A stretch of 64,000 bases of DNA from Mesaphorura yosii (GCA_009869945.1 WIXG01000349.1:1-64000); one strand, 5' to 3'; counted from the stretch's first letter, positions 1 through 14,100 are shown. Numbers and translations are program-made. The notes: generated from the letters alone by a model not told the origin.

Positions 1-2104
1 GAGGTTCAGGGTTTCAGGCCAAAGTTTACAAGTTATTGTTGTACTTTCATACATTTCACTGATCTGATTTCCTTATTACCCTCCTCCATTTGCTCGTACC
101 CTATTTCTCGATGACAATCACGAGTGGACTTTGAAGTAGAGTCGTCGTGGGAGGAGAGAGGTAAAAGTGTAAAGTCGAAGCCCGTGCAGGATTCTCGTGT
201 AAAAGCTCCATCGGCATAGTCGCGCAGTCGCTTAGATTAAGATTAAGGAATTTCATTTCATTTTATTCGGAAAAGGCACGAGAAACCTGTTTTGGTCGAC
301 CGTCGACTTTGTCATTCAGCACGGCTTTCGTATTTTGTATTCGAAAGGCAATGAGTCGGAGCTTTAATTCACTTCCCCACATCAACGTTCATGCAAAAGG
401 CATAAAAGAAATTCCCATATTTCAATTACATGTGCGATGATGTTTTGGGTTCATCTGTGTCGTATCGTTCACCGACTCTGCACTACGCACTGCTTGCAGA
501 TTTTGGTTAAGTTAATCATCAACACAATATAATTAAATGCCTCTTGAGCCACTTGCACAAATTTATGGGTATGTAAATTCCTAAGACTGTAAATAAGTTT
601 TAAAGCATGAAAACCTGACCTGAGGCAGTAACTCGTGAAATTAACGTCGAGTGTGATTTAAATTCTGAGGAAGGATGAGTTTTTGAATTTTTAAGGCGCC
701 GCTGCATTGCTTGAAATACAGTCACTCGTAATTTCCCAAGTCTACACAAGCTGGTGGGCTCGAATAAAGAATTATTGATGTCACGGGTCTGAAATGTAAG
801 ATCTTGCTCTAGCTTTAGCTTCGAAGATCTATCTCTGACTTCGAAAACTCCGAGAAGACCACAGGCCATATTCCAAACCGTGATTCAAGTACCTATTCTT
901 GGTGACTTGATTCATGTGCAAATAGCAGAAACTTGCAGCGGCATCGAGTGTAACTTTCCAGATTGTAATAATTGCAATGAACCAAAAAACGTTGGCTCAT
1001 GTTTCGATAGCTGGTGAGGAGAGCAAATTGGTGACCATTTTGGGCCGACTGCGCAATGTCAAAACATCATGACCTCGAAAACACTGATTAAATAGGGTTT
1101 TGACTACAGCTTGCCATGAATCTGGTTTCGTCAATCATCGCTTCCAGTGCTTGTGCTTATGCTCGCACTGTCGCACTCATAACGAAAACGTCGTCAATGT
1201 AGCAGTTCATATTTAGTACGCTTAGCAATTTCCTTATTCGTATTTAATCTGGCATGGTTCCGTCAGCATCACAATCACTCCTTCATCGTCATCGTACGAG
1301 CTCTCGAGTCGCAAAATAGTAGAAACTTATTCGTTTTTGGAAGCTGTGTGCCATGGCCGTGTAATGAGCGCACGCTTGTTTAAGTACAAAGTGCATGGCA
1401 GCCAATCATAATTGAAATATGACGCTTAAAGTTAACAATAAGCGACAAGACAAGCGAACACGAAGCGGTTGACTGTCATAAAAATATTTAATCGAGCTCG
1501 ACGACCGCCGCAATGCGTGTGCATGCTTTGTGTACATAATTTCATTTGCATCTTTTTTCCATACAATTTCCTGTTGCGAAATCGCTGTTTATAGCTGTTG
1601 CCAATTGCCATTCTCATTCATGTTGCCGATGACGTTGGTAGAGGTACATGCATGCCTTGCTCAGTTCAGCATGGGGTCACACCGAAATCTATTAATAACA
1701 GTGAACCCAGCCTCCTTACTGAACGCTCACATTTTATTTCGTTCATCGCTCAATCCATAACTTTTAGTTGAATGTATTCTTTATAGTCTCATACCTGATT
1801 TATTGAAAGGCATAGATGCGAATTTGGCCTTACAGCCAAGCGGAATGATAGAATGATCTAATTCAATAATTTACGGATATTGAAAAATCTCGTACCAAAG
1901 GTACTAAAAATTAAAATTTGAAGGGTTCCACGCTAGAGAAAGGCTCAAAATTGTGGATTCAGATTACATTAGAGAAAATCCAGGCTGAGAGCAAATGCGA
2001 AAGCCCATAAATCTTCAAAATAACTGATAATGCTACCGGAAATTTACATTTGATTACAGCAGCCTAAGGCAGCTGGAATGTCGGAATGTTTTGCTGTGTA
2101 ATTA
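1..2104. other. Gene-poor region
   Basis: I see no convincing exon on either strand. Open frames here are short, have no recognisable motif and lack paired splice sites. AT-rich intergenic sequence upstream of the transposon remnant. Confidence 0.6.
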
Positions 2105-2134
2105 CAGAGGATGTTCTGACTTATTACGGACAGC
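2105..2134 (+). repeat. Left terminal inverted repeat of the mariner-like element
   Basis: Begins CAGAGGATGTTC and ends CGGACAGC. It pairs with 2959-2988 and differs only at repeat positions 7, 13 and 22. The preceding TA at 2103-2104 is the putative target-site copy. Confidence 0.85.
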
Positions 2135-2167
2135 TTTGTTTATTACATTACAAGTTGAATTTTCGCT

Positions 2168-2794
2168 TTAAATTTTTTTGGTGTGCTCAATATGTCCACC
2201 ACCACACTGGGCAATCAGGCGCAGCCTCCTTTTCCACGAATCGTACAGTTTAGACACTTCTTCCGGGGTGACATTGTCCCAGACCTCCTGCAGAAGTTTT
2301 CAGGTGCCATCTAGCGTCGATGCTCGTCTCAGATAGTCCTTGTTTCAGGTACCCAAAGCCATAAAAGTCCATGGGACTTGTGTCCGGGCTCTTCACTGAA
2401 ATATTTTCATTGGCTATGATAGTTATTCCAAGCCTTTTCTTCAAATACTCGGCGTAGCGTGCTGTTTTACCCGACGTGTGGGACTAAGCAGCATCGTGAT
2501 GGACGTACACTTTGTCGAGCTCGCCAGGTTCAACTTTGGGGCTTCCGCCTCCAACAATGGCTTTAGCACTTGCTCAATATAGTAGTCTGAGTTAATTTTC
2601 ACATTCTTGGGGACTCTGATCAGTGGAATAACGCCACGATCGGTTAGGCAGCCAACCACCATGAACTTCTTACCAAACTTTTCCAACTTTCCATAAGCAA
2701 ATTCAGGCTCACGGTTTCCGGTCTTAGAGTAATAAATTCGCCTTTGGCCGCGGCAATCTTCCAGGAAGATCCACGCTTCATCGGATGCGTCCAC
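2168..2794 (-). pseudogene. Decayed mariner-family transposase fragment
   Basis: The minus-strand translation shows the transposase catalytic landmarks in order: DEAWI (first Asp), VHHDAA (second Asp, codon at 2493-2495) and SPMDF (third Asp, codon at 2367-2369). I count 41 residues between the second and third Asp, which places it with the DD41D-type lineage rather than classical DD34D mariner. A frameshift lies near 2520-2545 and an in-frame TAG at 2484-2486 follows the second Asp. The C-terminus reads through KRRLRLI to a stop at 2168-2170. The N-terminal helix-turn-helix region is absent. Not functional. Confidence 0.85.
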
Positions 2795-2958
2795 GCATTA
2801 GGCACCAATTGGTCAACTGGCAACCCCAATTTTCGACGCACTTTCGGTCCAGTTGGGACAAAAAGCACTAAATTACGTAATGTTGAGCTACCACTGAACT
2901 ATTGCAGCTATTCCAGCGAAAGTCCCACAGCATAGAATCAAATAGGAAGGAAAACCTT

Positions 2959-2988
2959 GCTGTCCGGAATAAGTCCGAACACCCTCTG
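2959..2988 (-). repeat. Right terminal inverted repeat of the mariner-like element
   Basis: Read on the minus strand it begins CAGAGGGTGTTC. It is the partner of 2105-2134 and is followed on the plus strand by the TA at 2989-2990. Confidence 0.85.
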
Positions 2989-2990
2989 TA

Positions 2991-4095
2991 TTACTCTTGC
3001 ATATGAATGATATTCGCCCAAGTGGAAGCCCTTTTCCCGTTTATGTGCACAAGGTCATGTCGTACCTCTGCATCCAGAGTGACTGGACTATTTGGAGACT
3101 GAAGATTTAGGGGAACAGACAAAAGACCGGAATTGAGACGTTTTAATGTAAATTTAATGTGTGCAAGAATGATATCCGTATAATACGCGAGTAATAATAA
3201 TAAGCCAACAGGGACGGAAATACAGGCACGGGGCACGACTGAGATTGTTAAAAGGTAGAACTCGTTCGTTCCACATTGCTAACTACAAAAATAAAAATGT
3301 AAGCGATAAAATTGGATAACACAGCCAGTAAATTCACGATCCACCTGTTGCTGTATCATGAATTAATACATTGCAATACTTGCACTTATTTCTTCGTGGT
3401 TCAATTATTTTTCTACCTTTTATCGTTCGCCATTGTTTGTACTTGAAAATCGCAGTGACGGACACCGGAAGCTGTAAACAGCAAGAATACAATTGAAATA
3501 GCATCTTACTTATGTATTTGCTTTGTAGACTCTGAGTTTTATGCTGTAATGAACTTCGTTTTCTTACTGCTACTGCTAATGAAGAGAATATGTACAACAC
3601 TACAACGATTTAAACGTCGGAGCAATTGAGGTTAAAAAATTGAGCTGTAGCAATGACTTTCCTTTTGAGTCAATGATTTATCAAAGTTTAAAGCCTTGTG
3701 CTTGTGGCTTGTAAGGAATCAAATTGGTTCTTTCCTGTAATAAACGGACAATGATGATGATGAAGAGTAGCCAAACCTTGAGCCTGGTCTTGAGAATGGG
3801 TAGAAGCTGAGCTAAGCCATTTAATTTATGATACCATTATTATGGTTCATAAACCTAAATACAAAGAAAGGAGTATGTAATTAAAATTAACTAATTTCTA
3901 AACAATTGAAATGAGGAGACTTTTCTTTTCCGACGACCGCCCATTGTTACTGAATATAATTACTTGGTAAAGGGAGGGCAGATAAGTGGAACTCCTTCAT
4001 TCTTTCATTCACGTATGGTCAGCAAGTCGCATTTGTCCGCAGCTAATTGAATCTTTGACACAGAACTCAAAACTCTTTTCTTCATTCGCTTGCAG
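2991..4095. other. Gap with no supported gene
   Basis: No supported coding sequence. A possible 3' splice acceptor (pyrimidine-rich, ending TTGCAG) at 4083-4095 precedes the first long coding exon of the Rho GEF locus, so part of this may be the 5' intron of that transcript. Confidence 0.45.
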
Positions 4096-4112
4096 GACAG
4101 CTTGAATAGGCA

Positions 4113-4148
4113 ATGAGTCGACGAGCCATGCTACGTGAATTGCCATGA
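4113..4148 (+). other. Short upstream ORF overlapping the long-isoform start
   Basis: An 11-codon ORF starting at 4113 ends in TGA at 4146-4148. It overlaps the main ATG (4145-4147) in an ATGA arrangement. If both are on the mature transcript, this could reduce or gate translation of the long Rho GEF isoform by termination-reinitiation. Seen directly; the regulatory role is inference. Confidence 0.4.
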
Positions 4149-6219
4149 ATCCCACAACCTTGCTGTCAACCCCAAAATCCAGTTTTGGGACCCCGAATCG
4201 TCCGGTAGCTAATGGACATAGAACGGTTCGATTTCCGGCTGGCAATGGAAATGCCACAACGCCGGCAACGTCCTCCGATTTCACGCTGTACGACAAGGCG
4301 AGACTGCTTCGTCTTGCTGAGCGAAGTGAACCACGAAAAGACGTGACTCGAACGCTACGACATACTCCAACCCCACCTCAAAGCCATCACCGAACCGGTG
4401 TAAATGGAAACGTTGGGTTTTCCACTCCTTTGGGCAAATTGGAGAAGTTGAGCAATGCCGGAACGGTTCGGACAAAGACGAAGAATACAAACTCAACTGT
4501 TTGTGCAAGTGACTTTGTAACTCCGTCTCCGTCACCAAATACTAATAATTTTAGTTCCAAAGCCAGATCGAAATTATACGCAAGTTTCTCATCTAAAAAG
4601 TACAAGTTAATCAAACGTGATCCCGCAAAAACGAATATCGAACACTTGGTAAATAACAAAACCCCGTCCACTACCAAAGGCTATACCACAAAGAGCGGCA
4701 GTATTAATATAAGTCATAATTACTACAATGGATCAGACAGCGGTAGCACCTGCTCCAGTATTACGAATCATTTCAACAGCATCGAGAGGCCAGTAACTCC
4801 TTTTCACGAGGAAACAGTTGACACAAGTTTTCACAACCACGCAAAGTTGGTCAATGCCTTCAGCCCGACTCCCAGCACGCTTTCCTCCGCATCATCGTCC
4901 TCCATGCATTCACTCGCCAAACGATCTCAACACGGGCTTTTGAGCAGGAATCACAATGGCAAGTATTACGCAATGCAGAATGATATTTCTCCGACCCACG
5001 AAAATGGGAAGGAACAGTCGCTTCTTATGCACGCGCGAAATAATCAAGATGCTCAGGATCAGCTTCACGGCTCGAGTCAACAAAGCCAATCTACTACGGC
5101 CACTGCCGTGAAGCATCACCAACAACCCCGGATTTCTTCCGCGCAAATTGTTTCCTTGAGCCGGAAAGCCAGTTTTCCATCACCAACCAAGACTGACGAT
5201 GACACCAACCAATTCTCAAGCGATACCTTCCGTCAACCACAAACTTACAATTACAACACTAAAGCCATTGAGAATCAAAGCCGAACCAACGCAGCTGCAG
5301 AAGCACTGAGATTACATGACGGAAGTTCCGCCTGGTTGCGCGACGCGGACACAGAAAATCAGTCAAGCCCATCCAAGACGATGGCTGCTGCAACCAACAC
5401 TCGTTGCTCAATTCCCTCGACGTCCCCATCAAGTCAATTATTGAGTAAGAACGGTGCAATTATTCCACCACCGCCAATTTCGAGCAGAAAAACTGTATCA
5501 AAGCAATCTGAAAGTGAAACGGAAAGCATACGAACGAGGCAGCAGCGAAGACATGTGAATGTGAACATGAACGAACATGCAGGACAATCACCGGCGATTG
5601 TCGATGCAAGATCAGATAATTCTCAGTTATATTCTCATGGTGGGACTCGAATGCAAATGCAAACCGAATTTTTCCCACAGTCACAAATGGGCACGCAGAG
5701 AATGAACAGCGACAATAATTACTATTACAACAGTGCAGTACGGTCAGTTGAGCTTGTCAACAATGCAGCTCGTAGCAGGACAGCTCTTGTCTTCGATGAC
5801 AACATGACAAATGAAGTTCCGGGCACTTGTGCAACAAGCGGCGCTAATCTTAACAGCTCAAGCGACGGCTACGAGTGGTCAAGAAGAGGAAGCAAAAATA
5901 CAGAAGCTCCTACTCAAAATGCAGATAACAACCGTCACATGACCAATTTTTACAATAGAAATGTTGATGAGGATGAGCAGAATGAGCTGCAGCTGCAGCT
6001 GCCTGTGTCTGTCAACAATTGCGCCGGTGCCGGTGCGTATAATTGCCATTATAATTATGACATAGCCGCTAATGACAACGAAGACAGCGCAGACCCAGAA
6101 GCCGCCTTTAGCACATCTGCAGCAGTAGCCGAGGAGGACTTTGACAGGAAAAAGACTCGTTCGCTGCCACGCTCACTTACGTCGATGAAAACTGGTTTGC
6201 GGAATGTGAAGCTTCCGAG
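4145..6219 (+). CDS. First coding exon of the long Rho GEF isoform
   Basis: A 2,075 bp open exon encodes 691 residues rich in Ser, Thr, Asn and Gln with scattered basic motifs. No folded domain is recognisable and it is probably disordered. The exon ends at a strong donor (GAG|GTAAG) in phase 2. The shared exon starting at 13512 needs exactly one base to complete a codon. The spliced long form (4145-6219 plus 13512-16240 exons) sums to 4,428 nt, or 1,475 residues, with no internal stop. I therefore read it as an alternative 5' exon that adds a long disordered N-terminus to the DH-PH protein. It could instead be a separate gene whose downstream exons I missed, but the phase match argues against that. 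Confidence 0.65.
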
Positions 6220-9200
6220 GTAAGAAATGCCAACTGCTCACACCACGCCAAGCCACGACGAAGCGATTATTTGCATAATTTCCATTGTTGTTATCCAACT
6301 GGGTGCCGCTACATGCACACACAGCTCATGTTCATGTTTACCCACTTCCGAGATTACGGGTTGGCGTTTGTGGGTATGCGTTACGGATGTGTAATCTGCC
6401 ACAATTGCAGATTGTAGCGCTGGCATTCAATTGAAGAGGAATGGCATAATGGCAAATTCATGCATAATATAAGGAGCTCGACTGGCATTTAACCGATAAG
6501 AAGTCAAAATAATCTTAATGTGTACCACAGTGCAGTTTTCAACGGAGAATTCTAAACTCAACAGTGAATGAAATTAGTACAGCACGAAAATAGCAGCGTG
6601 CATCAAATGTGTAACTCAAAAACGTGGGAATTCCATTCAGTACTCGCCCTTTTTGCTGCCTCGTGTCACGATGTCAGGCAACTGACGTGACTTATTTCGA
6701 AAGAGGTCAACCCACCTGTCTCACTGTGTCAAAACGGCGTACGATGTGCATGTGTCAATTGCATTCCTCAGCCATGGCACGAGATTGTTCGTTCGTTCAT
6801 TAGCAACAGAAGTGGGTTTAATGAGGAGGCGTGAAAGAACGCTCTTCGGATTGTACCCAAAAGGAAAACCCTAAGTTAATGCTTATTACATATGAGAATT
6901 GCGATCAGAAGCAATTATCAATTAATAATTACATGCATTAACTGTATAATAAAATGGCGTGTCAGATTTTAGCCTGTCTGCCATTCAAAATGAAAGCAGG
7001 AAACATTTTACCGTGTTACATTTAGTTACGGTGCAGCGTGCCAGTCGGTAACTTTATTGGTTTCTGCGCCAATACGCCGCACTGCACTACACAGCTCAAC
7101 AATCAGCAGTTAATGCAATCCATCTTTGGCGTCTGACTTGCATAGCAGTCTTGTACTGTAGTGGTGGCACGGGCTGCTGCTCTGATTTTGGATCGAGGCC
7201 TGCATCCACATTTTACATTTCACTTGACAGGCACGAGAAAATCGAGCACGTACAAATTAGCAATTATTAACTACTCTGGTCCTAGCCCAATGCAATGACG
7301 TGCAACATGCGATCGCGATGGTATGATGGTTATGGTTTCATGCTCATTCTGATTCTGTTTTACGGCCTGTCTGCTACCGAAATCATTAATTTAATGTTCT
7401 GCTCGTAAATCAACGTGATTAAGATTAATATTGTTCTTCTTGGAATGCAAGTTGAAGAGATTTGCAATTTCCTTGAAGACATTCTTTTTTTGCGGATGCT
7501 CCACAATACAGGACTTAATGAGCTATTATGGACCATTATGAATTAGTGCAAAAATGCGGTTATCCGTTAACATTAATCAACACCTTTTTGCGGTACGTGA
7601 GTATGTGTTATGTAAATACAAATGCGGTAGCGCAGTCTTCGTGGACTGAAATGCAGCAAATGGTCACTCGACCGCACAAAATTGCTGCGTTGATGATAAA
7701 GGGACGCTGAATTCAGGTGATGATTAATGATTAAGTGCAAACACCTGTAAGGCACTTCTGACGTTGACAACTGTCGACCGATACGAAGACTCATTCCAAA
7801 AAGATGAATTGGGAAAATGAGTCATCGTCAAAGCCTGCAGTTGTAGGCTCAGGCTCAGACGCGATCAAGATCAAGATCATGGTCGGCCGGTCATTAGCTG
7901 CAGTTGCGGCGTTTCAAGCAAGAAGCAAGTGGCTTTACTGTGTATAAAATCATCTCAGCTAATCGACATAGAACGGGGATTATGGTTGTGATTCTTTTAT
8001 TGTACGTACAATTTAATGAATTCATAGTATAAAAGCGTCTACTCACATGATTCTTAGCCCTATGCGTCACTGAAAGAGGAGAGAATCTTTCATGTCTTGG
8101 TCCTGGCTAATTATGCCTTAATGTGCAACATCATCGGCTCCTTCTTCCAGTGGGATGCGGTGAATCATATAATTTTACCTGAATTTGCATTGTAAGTACT
8201 GCCTCTGGAATTGAAATTGAGAATGAAACGTGCACAAAGCCATTTACTTTAGTCTTCGTATTCTCTGTTGTGCTAAAGCAGAAACAAGGAGATGGATGCG
8301 TCATGGTTTTGAGACAATGAAGTGAGCATCGTCTTACAGCTCTCATCCACAATTACTAATTACGTAATTGAGCTAATTTTCCCAACATTAATTGAGTTGG
8401 TTTCACGTATTATTTGACGAAGCCTTGAAAAGGTGTCAGAATGCAAGCACAACTTAATTAATCACGCAGTGAACTTGTGTAATGCGATCCTCTGTGAATT
8501 TGCATTGACTCTGAGGGTGCTCTAGAACTCAGCTAGTTTGAGTAATTATTCACAGCAGTGGTGAGAGTGAAATTATTCGTTCCATTGCTCCCGCAGTGTA
8601 AGGGCTAATTAGTACACCACATTCACGTTCTCAAGTGGAATTTGTACACTACTATTCAGCGCAAGCAGGGCATGTGCAGACGGACAGGTGAGCGAGTTAA
8701 TGATAACATTGCAATTAATTGCGAGATAACGTTTTAATTAAGGACAGGAAACCAAACTGAATTAAATCATCAACTGAAAAGTCAGTCAGCCTGTCATCCA
8801 AAGCCAGAACTCAGCAGGAGCTAGGATTTTACACCCTTGAGATTCCGAGTAAAATTACTTCAGTGTCATCAACAAATTCCTCTTTTGGTAATGCATTACG
8901 ATTTTGGTAGCAAAGTTTTGCTCTCTGGCTCACTTTGGTTAGCGTTCAGCATTTCCAACTCTAAAACATGCATGGCATTGATTACATTGTCAAAATATTA
9001 TCCAACGTGGTGAACAATGCTTGGAGTCTGCCTCTGCGGGTCTGCAGTTTTTCACTTGTCATGTATTAATTGCTTGATGTCCATATTTGACCCAATGTTC
9101 AACTTGACAATGAGGACAGTTACGTTTTCTATTTCGTTCAACATTCACTTCACCGACACGTCGACCTCAAAAGTGCGCTGTGGGTCTAAATTTATGACAT

Positions 9201-11122
9201 GCAGCCACAGCTACAGCACAAGCACAAGTTAATTAAGGAATTGCGGCGCACATGTACAAAACTAGGCCAAGTTCTCAATTCGTCAACGCAAACAGACTTT
9301 GGGGCTTGCGGTTCAATGCATCGTACCAAGAAGTGCAGCAACTATTCACTCGCATGCGATGCATTTGACATTCAAATTTCTAATCTGATAAATGCAATTA
9401 AGGCTCTCTGGCTATTATTGTGGTTTTTGTTTCAGGTTGTATTTGAATTTGAAGAATGCGCTCCTTGGGCCCATTCATTTTCAATTTTCTGGCCGGCCGG
9501 TTACGCTATTCTAAAATTAAATGTCATTCTCAAACTTGTTCTTGTGGCATGTACGCATTTCGCTAATGGCCCAAAATGATTCATTCGTTTTCACCACGTT
9601 CACTTTGAATTGAAAGAGTATTGATGTATTGGGACTTAGGTCATGCGAATTGTGTGAATGACAAGGCAAGTTCAGTTTGCAAATAGTCAAGCCACAGCCA
9701 CAATGGAATGCAAGTGCAAATGTGCGGTTGAGAGAAAACGTCGGTTCAATTCATAAAAGAGACATGCGTGGGTTTGTATTCGAAGTAGAAGTAATAATGG
9801 CAAGATGCGTCAGATAAGGCTTTAATCATTTACTGTCAGACTGGGCCGTGAGGAGAAATGGCAAGCTCGTTTCATTTCACACTTGCTCACCCTGCCAAAT
9901 ATGAAATGACAGACTTACACTTCCGTAGAAGGATCTGCATTAGTCTCGCATTTGCGAAATTAGTATTTCTCCTAAATTGCAGGCTTGTCATCACTGATCA
10001 TTTGAAACAGTGCTTATGGTTTAACTCGTGCCAGTGCTATGCATGGCATGGAGAAGGAACCTGTGAACCCACTGCCCAGTGGGTGCATGTCAAATTGCTG
10101 AAGATATGAACAGGCACGAGCACCGGCACACTTCACACAGGTGTAGTACCGGTTCATGCTGAACCCGTTTTTATATTTCGAAATCCAGGCAAAGCATAAA
10201 ACGTGCTTCTAGAGTCATTTCAAATAAGGATTTGTTGGAATCACTGAATTTAATAACATAACTGTGCATACCGAATTGCATGTCTGCGCCCATGAAACAA
10301 TGAAGTTACAATCAGATTATTTATCAGATGGGTATATAATTATAGCCTTCCACTTGCAAGATTTAATTCGCAAATCACAAGAGCAATTGTTCTGGTTTGG
10401 GTGTAGTTAGTGACGCGCTTTATGCCTAGACTTTTATTGACAGCTCGGTTGACCTTTGCCAACATCTGTGCATCTCGTAATTGACAGTTTGCAAATAGGG
10501 CAGGTGTAGGCTCGCCTTTTACCGGCATGATTGGCAGGGTTCCAATTAAAACTTGAGCGGATCAAGGCTTATTATTATGCAACTTGCTGTAGGCCCATTG
10601 CTTAAAATGGATGTTGACTATATTTAGTCGGTTTAACTGTTGTTCTTCAGTTCAGAAACTGAACTGCAACTGAAACAATTGCTCAGTATTCTTTTGTCGG
10701 TGTTTGAACTCGATTCTAAGTGTTCTCCACGATTTTCACGAAGAGAAGATACAAGTGTCCAGTCAACTAGCTGGGTTGGATTGAGTACCAGCAGGATTTT
10801 ATTGCACGTGTGATTAACGCCTTCGTGCAATTGGTGTATGCAAATCATTTATGGGCTGAAAGTGTGCGACCGCAGTTAGATTGCATTCTGAAAGCGTCTT
10901 TTATCTTATCTTTGAGTATTTGGTCCACTTTGTGCTTCCAATTGCATTTATTGGCAATTATATGTAGAATTGATGCTGCATTGGTGAATTGGCCGACTTT
11001 TCTTGTCCACATCCAGAGTGTTTCAGTTAAAGGTGTGGTGTGGTGTCCGAAAATGTTACACATTTGCTACATTTCCACCCGTTGACTCCAGTTGGACCTG
11101 ACTTGGAAAGTGAACAATTAAA
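6220..11122. other. Long intron or intergenic stretch inside the Rho GEF locus
   Basis: About 4.9 kb of AT-rich sequence with only short, unconvincing open frames. If the long isoform is real, this is the first part of a 7.3 kb intron. It probably also holds the promoter of the short isoform just upstream of 11123. I see no RNA gene or repeat array in it. Confidence 0.5.
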
Positions 11123-14100
11123 ATGTCGGGCTTGCTAGACAAGTTGGAATCCTTCTGGCGTGGAATGGGCGATCCCAGCAATGTAGATCTATTCCTTTCC
11201 TCCAAAGCGAAGGCAGTACAACAGCATGAGCTTCGTAAGAAGCGATTACAATCACAATCCAGTTTAGAAGCACCAGTTAAAAGTGCGAAACGTGACGACA
11301 CATTGTTTTACAAACGATATAGCCAGAGTACTCATTCAATTAATAAGCTCATCAGGGAAACTCGGGCACAAATGCAATCTAACCAAGACTTTAATGAAAG
11401 AAATGCAGTTTATGTGCACTCAATCAATAGAGCTCGTGAAATTCGTGAATCTAGTAATCGTAATCATTCTAATCATGGCGCTCTTGCATGCTCTGGTAAG
11501 ATGAAAGGCGTGGAATCCAGTGTTGGAGAGAAAAGGTACATAATTTTCCCTTTGTGGTTACCCAGTTGTGCTCGTTGCAAAGCGCCAGCGTGAAGATGGG
11601 ATTTTTAGTACATACGTTGGAACAAATGGAAGAGTTAATATTAAGATTTTTTTTAGCCTTTGGAATCCACACAATCAAGAGGAAAGTGTATTTGAGGGAG
11701 CTGATGAAAGAACCCTAATATCTAATCGACATCCTGACGTGAAAATCGCACCAACTGGTTCAATGATGCCTAAGTCGTCAAAGGTGATCGCCGATAATTC
11801 GGAAAGAATTAACGTAAGTCAATTTTTTTATGCACAGAGATCATCATGTTAGAAGGATCCTCTGCACCGCACCGCAGAGTCTTGAGAGAACCCCAGAAAG
11901 ACCAGTCAGGCTTAATTGGCCACTCTGGGTGCCCAAATCTGTTTGAACCTTTCAAGAACAACGGTAGTAATAATTGTTATCTTCAAAGTTGTGCTAGGTC
12001 TGCCGATTCTCGGTCGGGCTAGGAGAATTGTGAAAGTATGAGCTGGAGTTGACACATCTCACTTGAAATATGTGTCTAATCAGTAAGAGGTACCAGTTGC
12101 CAGTTGTGAATTGAAGTATGTGTTCCTGAAGCTACAGCTATAGCGGATTACAAAAAAATGTCTCCTATCAGAATTTGTTATATTTCTCATTCATTAATGC
12201 TGGATTAGCACTTTTGTGATAGGGTATATTTTAAAGTGCCTCACATGACCCGAGCAGTTACTACCTTGATCTTGTGCCGACAGAAAGTTGGCCACGAGTT
12301 AGCATTCAGCAGCATCACATAGTTTCCTCATTACGAACGTTAGGCTTTGAAATCAATTGAATCTTCGAACAACGTAATAAAATGGCAAAATGGTCCAACG
12401 ACTGAGTAAATTGAGCATCCTTTAAGCTAAACTGAATTTCATTTCGTGATTTCAATTATTGAAACAATGAGGAAAAAATCTGCCAACAAAACAAGAGAAT
12501 ACGTGTACTTCACTTAGAATGGAAAAGGTTTCACTTTCTCATCTCCAAAAATGCATTCTACCCCTGTTAAATCTTATTTTTATAATAATTGTTTACCTTT
12601 GTTTTGAAATTATGTCACAGAGCACGAGACAACATCGACAGCAACAGCCACAGTCATCACAGCTAACAAAAGGTCGTCCTAAATCAGTGGATTACAGTCA
12701 GAGAAAGTGAGTCTCCTTTGTATACAATACAAAACACAACAGCTTTTATGAAGGTGAAGTGACTGCGTGGTAATGTCTGTATCTGTATCGCTAATGTTTT
12801 TGCAGCTATAATAACTTTTGCAAACATTTCATTAGATCCGCTTGCTCTTAATTCTGCCTCCTCCTATTGCTTTGTCTCGTCCTTTATCTTTGTCTTCGTG
12901 TAGCATTCAGCATTTGCCATAACTAATTATGAGAGCTAGGACCAGAAAGCTGCAGATGAATTGTACGAAAATTGTCATCTGTGCAACGTGCAAGTGCATG
13001 ACCGTAACAAAATTTTTGCTTGGCACTTTTGTCATGCAAATTGCTCCTGCCAAAATTGATGAAATAAATTTTTTTGCAGCACTGCACGGCACATGCGTGC
13101 GATGTTTGGAATTTTTTCACTTTCAGCCTTGAGCCAACTCAAGCGCGTAGAAGAATCCGATAACACGTTGAGTGCCTGACGTAATCACGCGTTTGTTCAT
13201 GCAGCAAAAGTATTTTTTCTGATGACAGAAAATGTACACAAAATTCCAAAGCCAATGATTAATTCAGCAGTCAGTCAGTGGACTAAGTTGGTGCAAAAAT
13301 GTAGCTGCGAAATTGTAACACACGCTTCCATGCGGTAGGCTTTGTTATGATGGCGTGACTTTGTCACGCTATATTTTATCGATGGATTTATAGATTTTAT
13401 AGCTTTTTATGCTGAATTTGCTGTGTACCTTACCACTTTACGAGAATTAATTTTCATGAATCATGATGCCTATGTTACAAATCTGATTATTTAATTCACA
13501 TTTTCGTTTAGTTCGTGGATGAAAGTGTACAGTAACATGGAATTGGCATCAATCAACGGAAAAGCCTCGCCGTCTCCGGCGAGTAGTCCTTTGGACGAGA
13601 AGCAGGGCAACAGCATTTCACGCCTCCATCTGATCGACTCTAGTGAAGACGTACGGCAATGGAGGTCCACGGGAAGAGACGAAGATAGAAGAGCACTCGA
13701 CCCAGCTTATCAAAGAGACTCGCCTGATTGCAGTAGTGGTATTGGCAGTAACAGCAGCAGAAGTAATAGTCTAACTGAACAGAATAAAGATGCAAGGACT
13801 AGACCGGGGACGGGGCCCACTTCCGCTACGTCCTCAACAGGCCCACAAGCCATTACTAACAGTCAATCGCTCTTCCAAAGATTTTCGAAGACATTCTCCT
13901 TGCGGTTTGGAGTCGCAAAAGATCTCGAACATCAAAGTTCGTCTCGAAAAAAGTTGAAGCAGAATAGAAGGTATCTCGGCAGTTCACCTGATTTGGTATC
14001 ACGACTTGGAAGCGAGGGTGATAAAAGGTGAGATAAGCATATAATTTTATTGTTCTGCCTCATTGACTCATTGATTACCACTGGTATTAAATTTTACTTT

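Larger units (their letters stand above)
2105..2988 (-). mobile_element. Internally deleted Tc1/mariner element (DD41D-like)
   Basis: An 884 bp element bounded by 30 bp inverted repeats that match at 27 of 30 positions. Each end is flanked by a TA dinucleotide (2103-2104 and 2989-2990), the target duplication expected of Tc1/mariner elements. The interior encodes, on the minus strand, the central and C-terminal part of a transposase broken by a frameshift and a stop. Family members usually encode about 330-350 residues, so the N-terminal DNA-binding part is missing. The copy must be non-autonomous. Because the termini are well preserved, it could have been mobilised in trans in the past. Confidence 0.85.

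Noticed and set aside
9199-9579. 126-codon plus-strand open frame
   Set aside because: No splice sites, motif or promoter context; it sits in the AT-rich interior of the Rho GEF locus.
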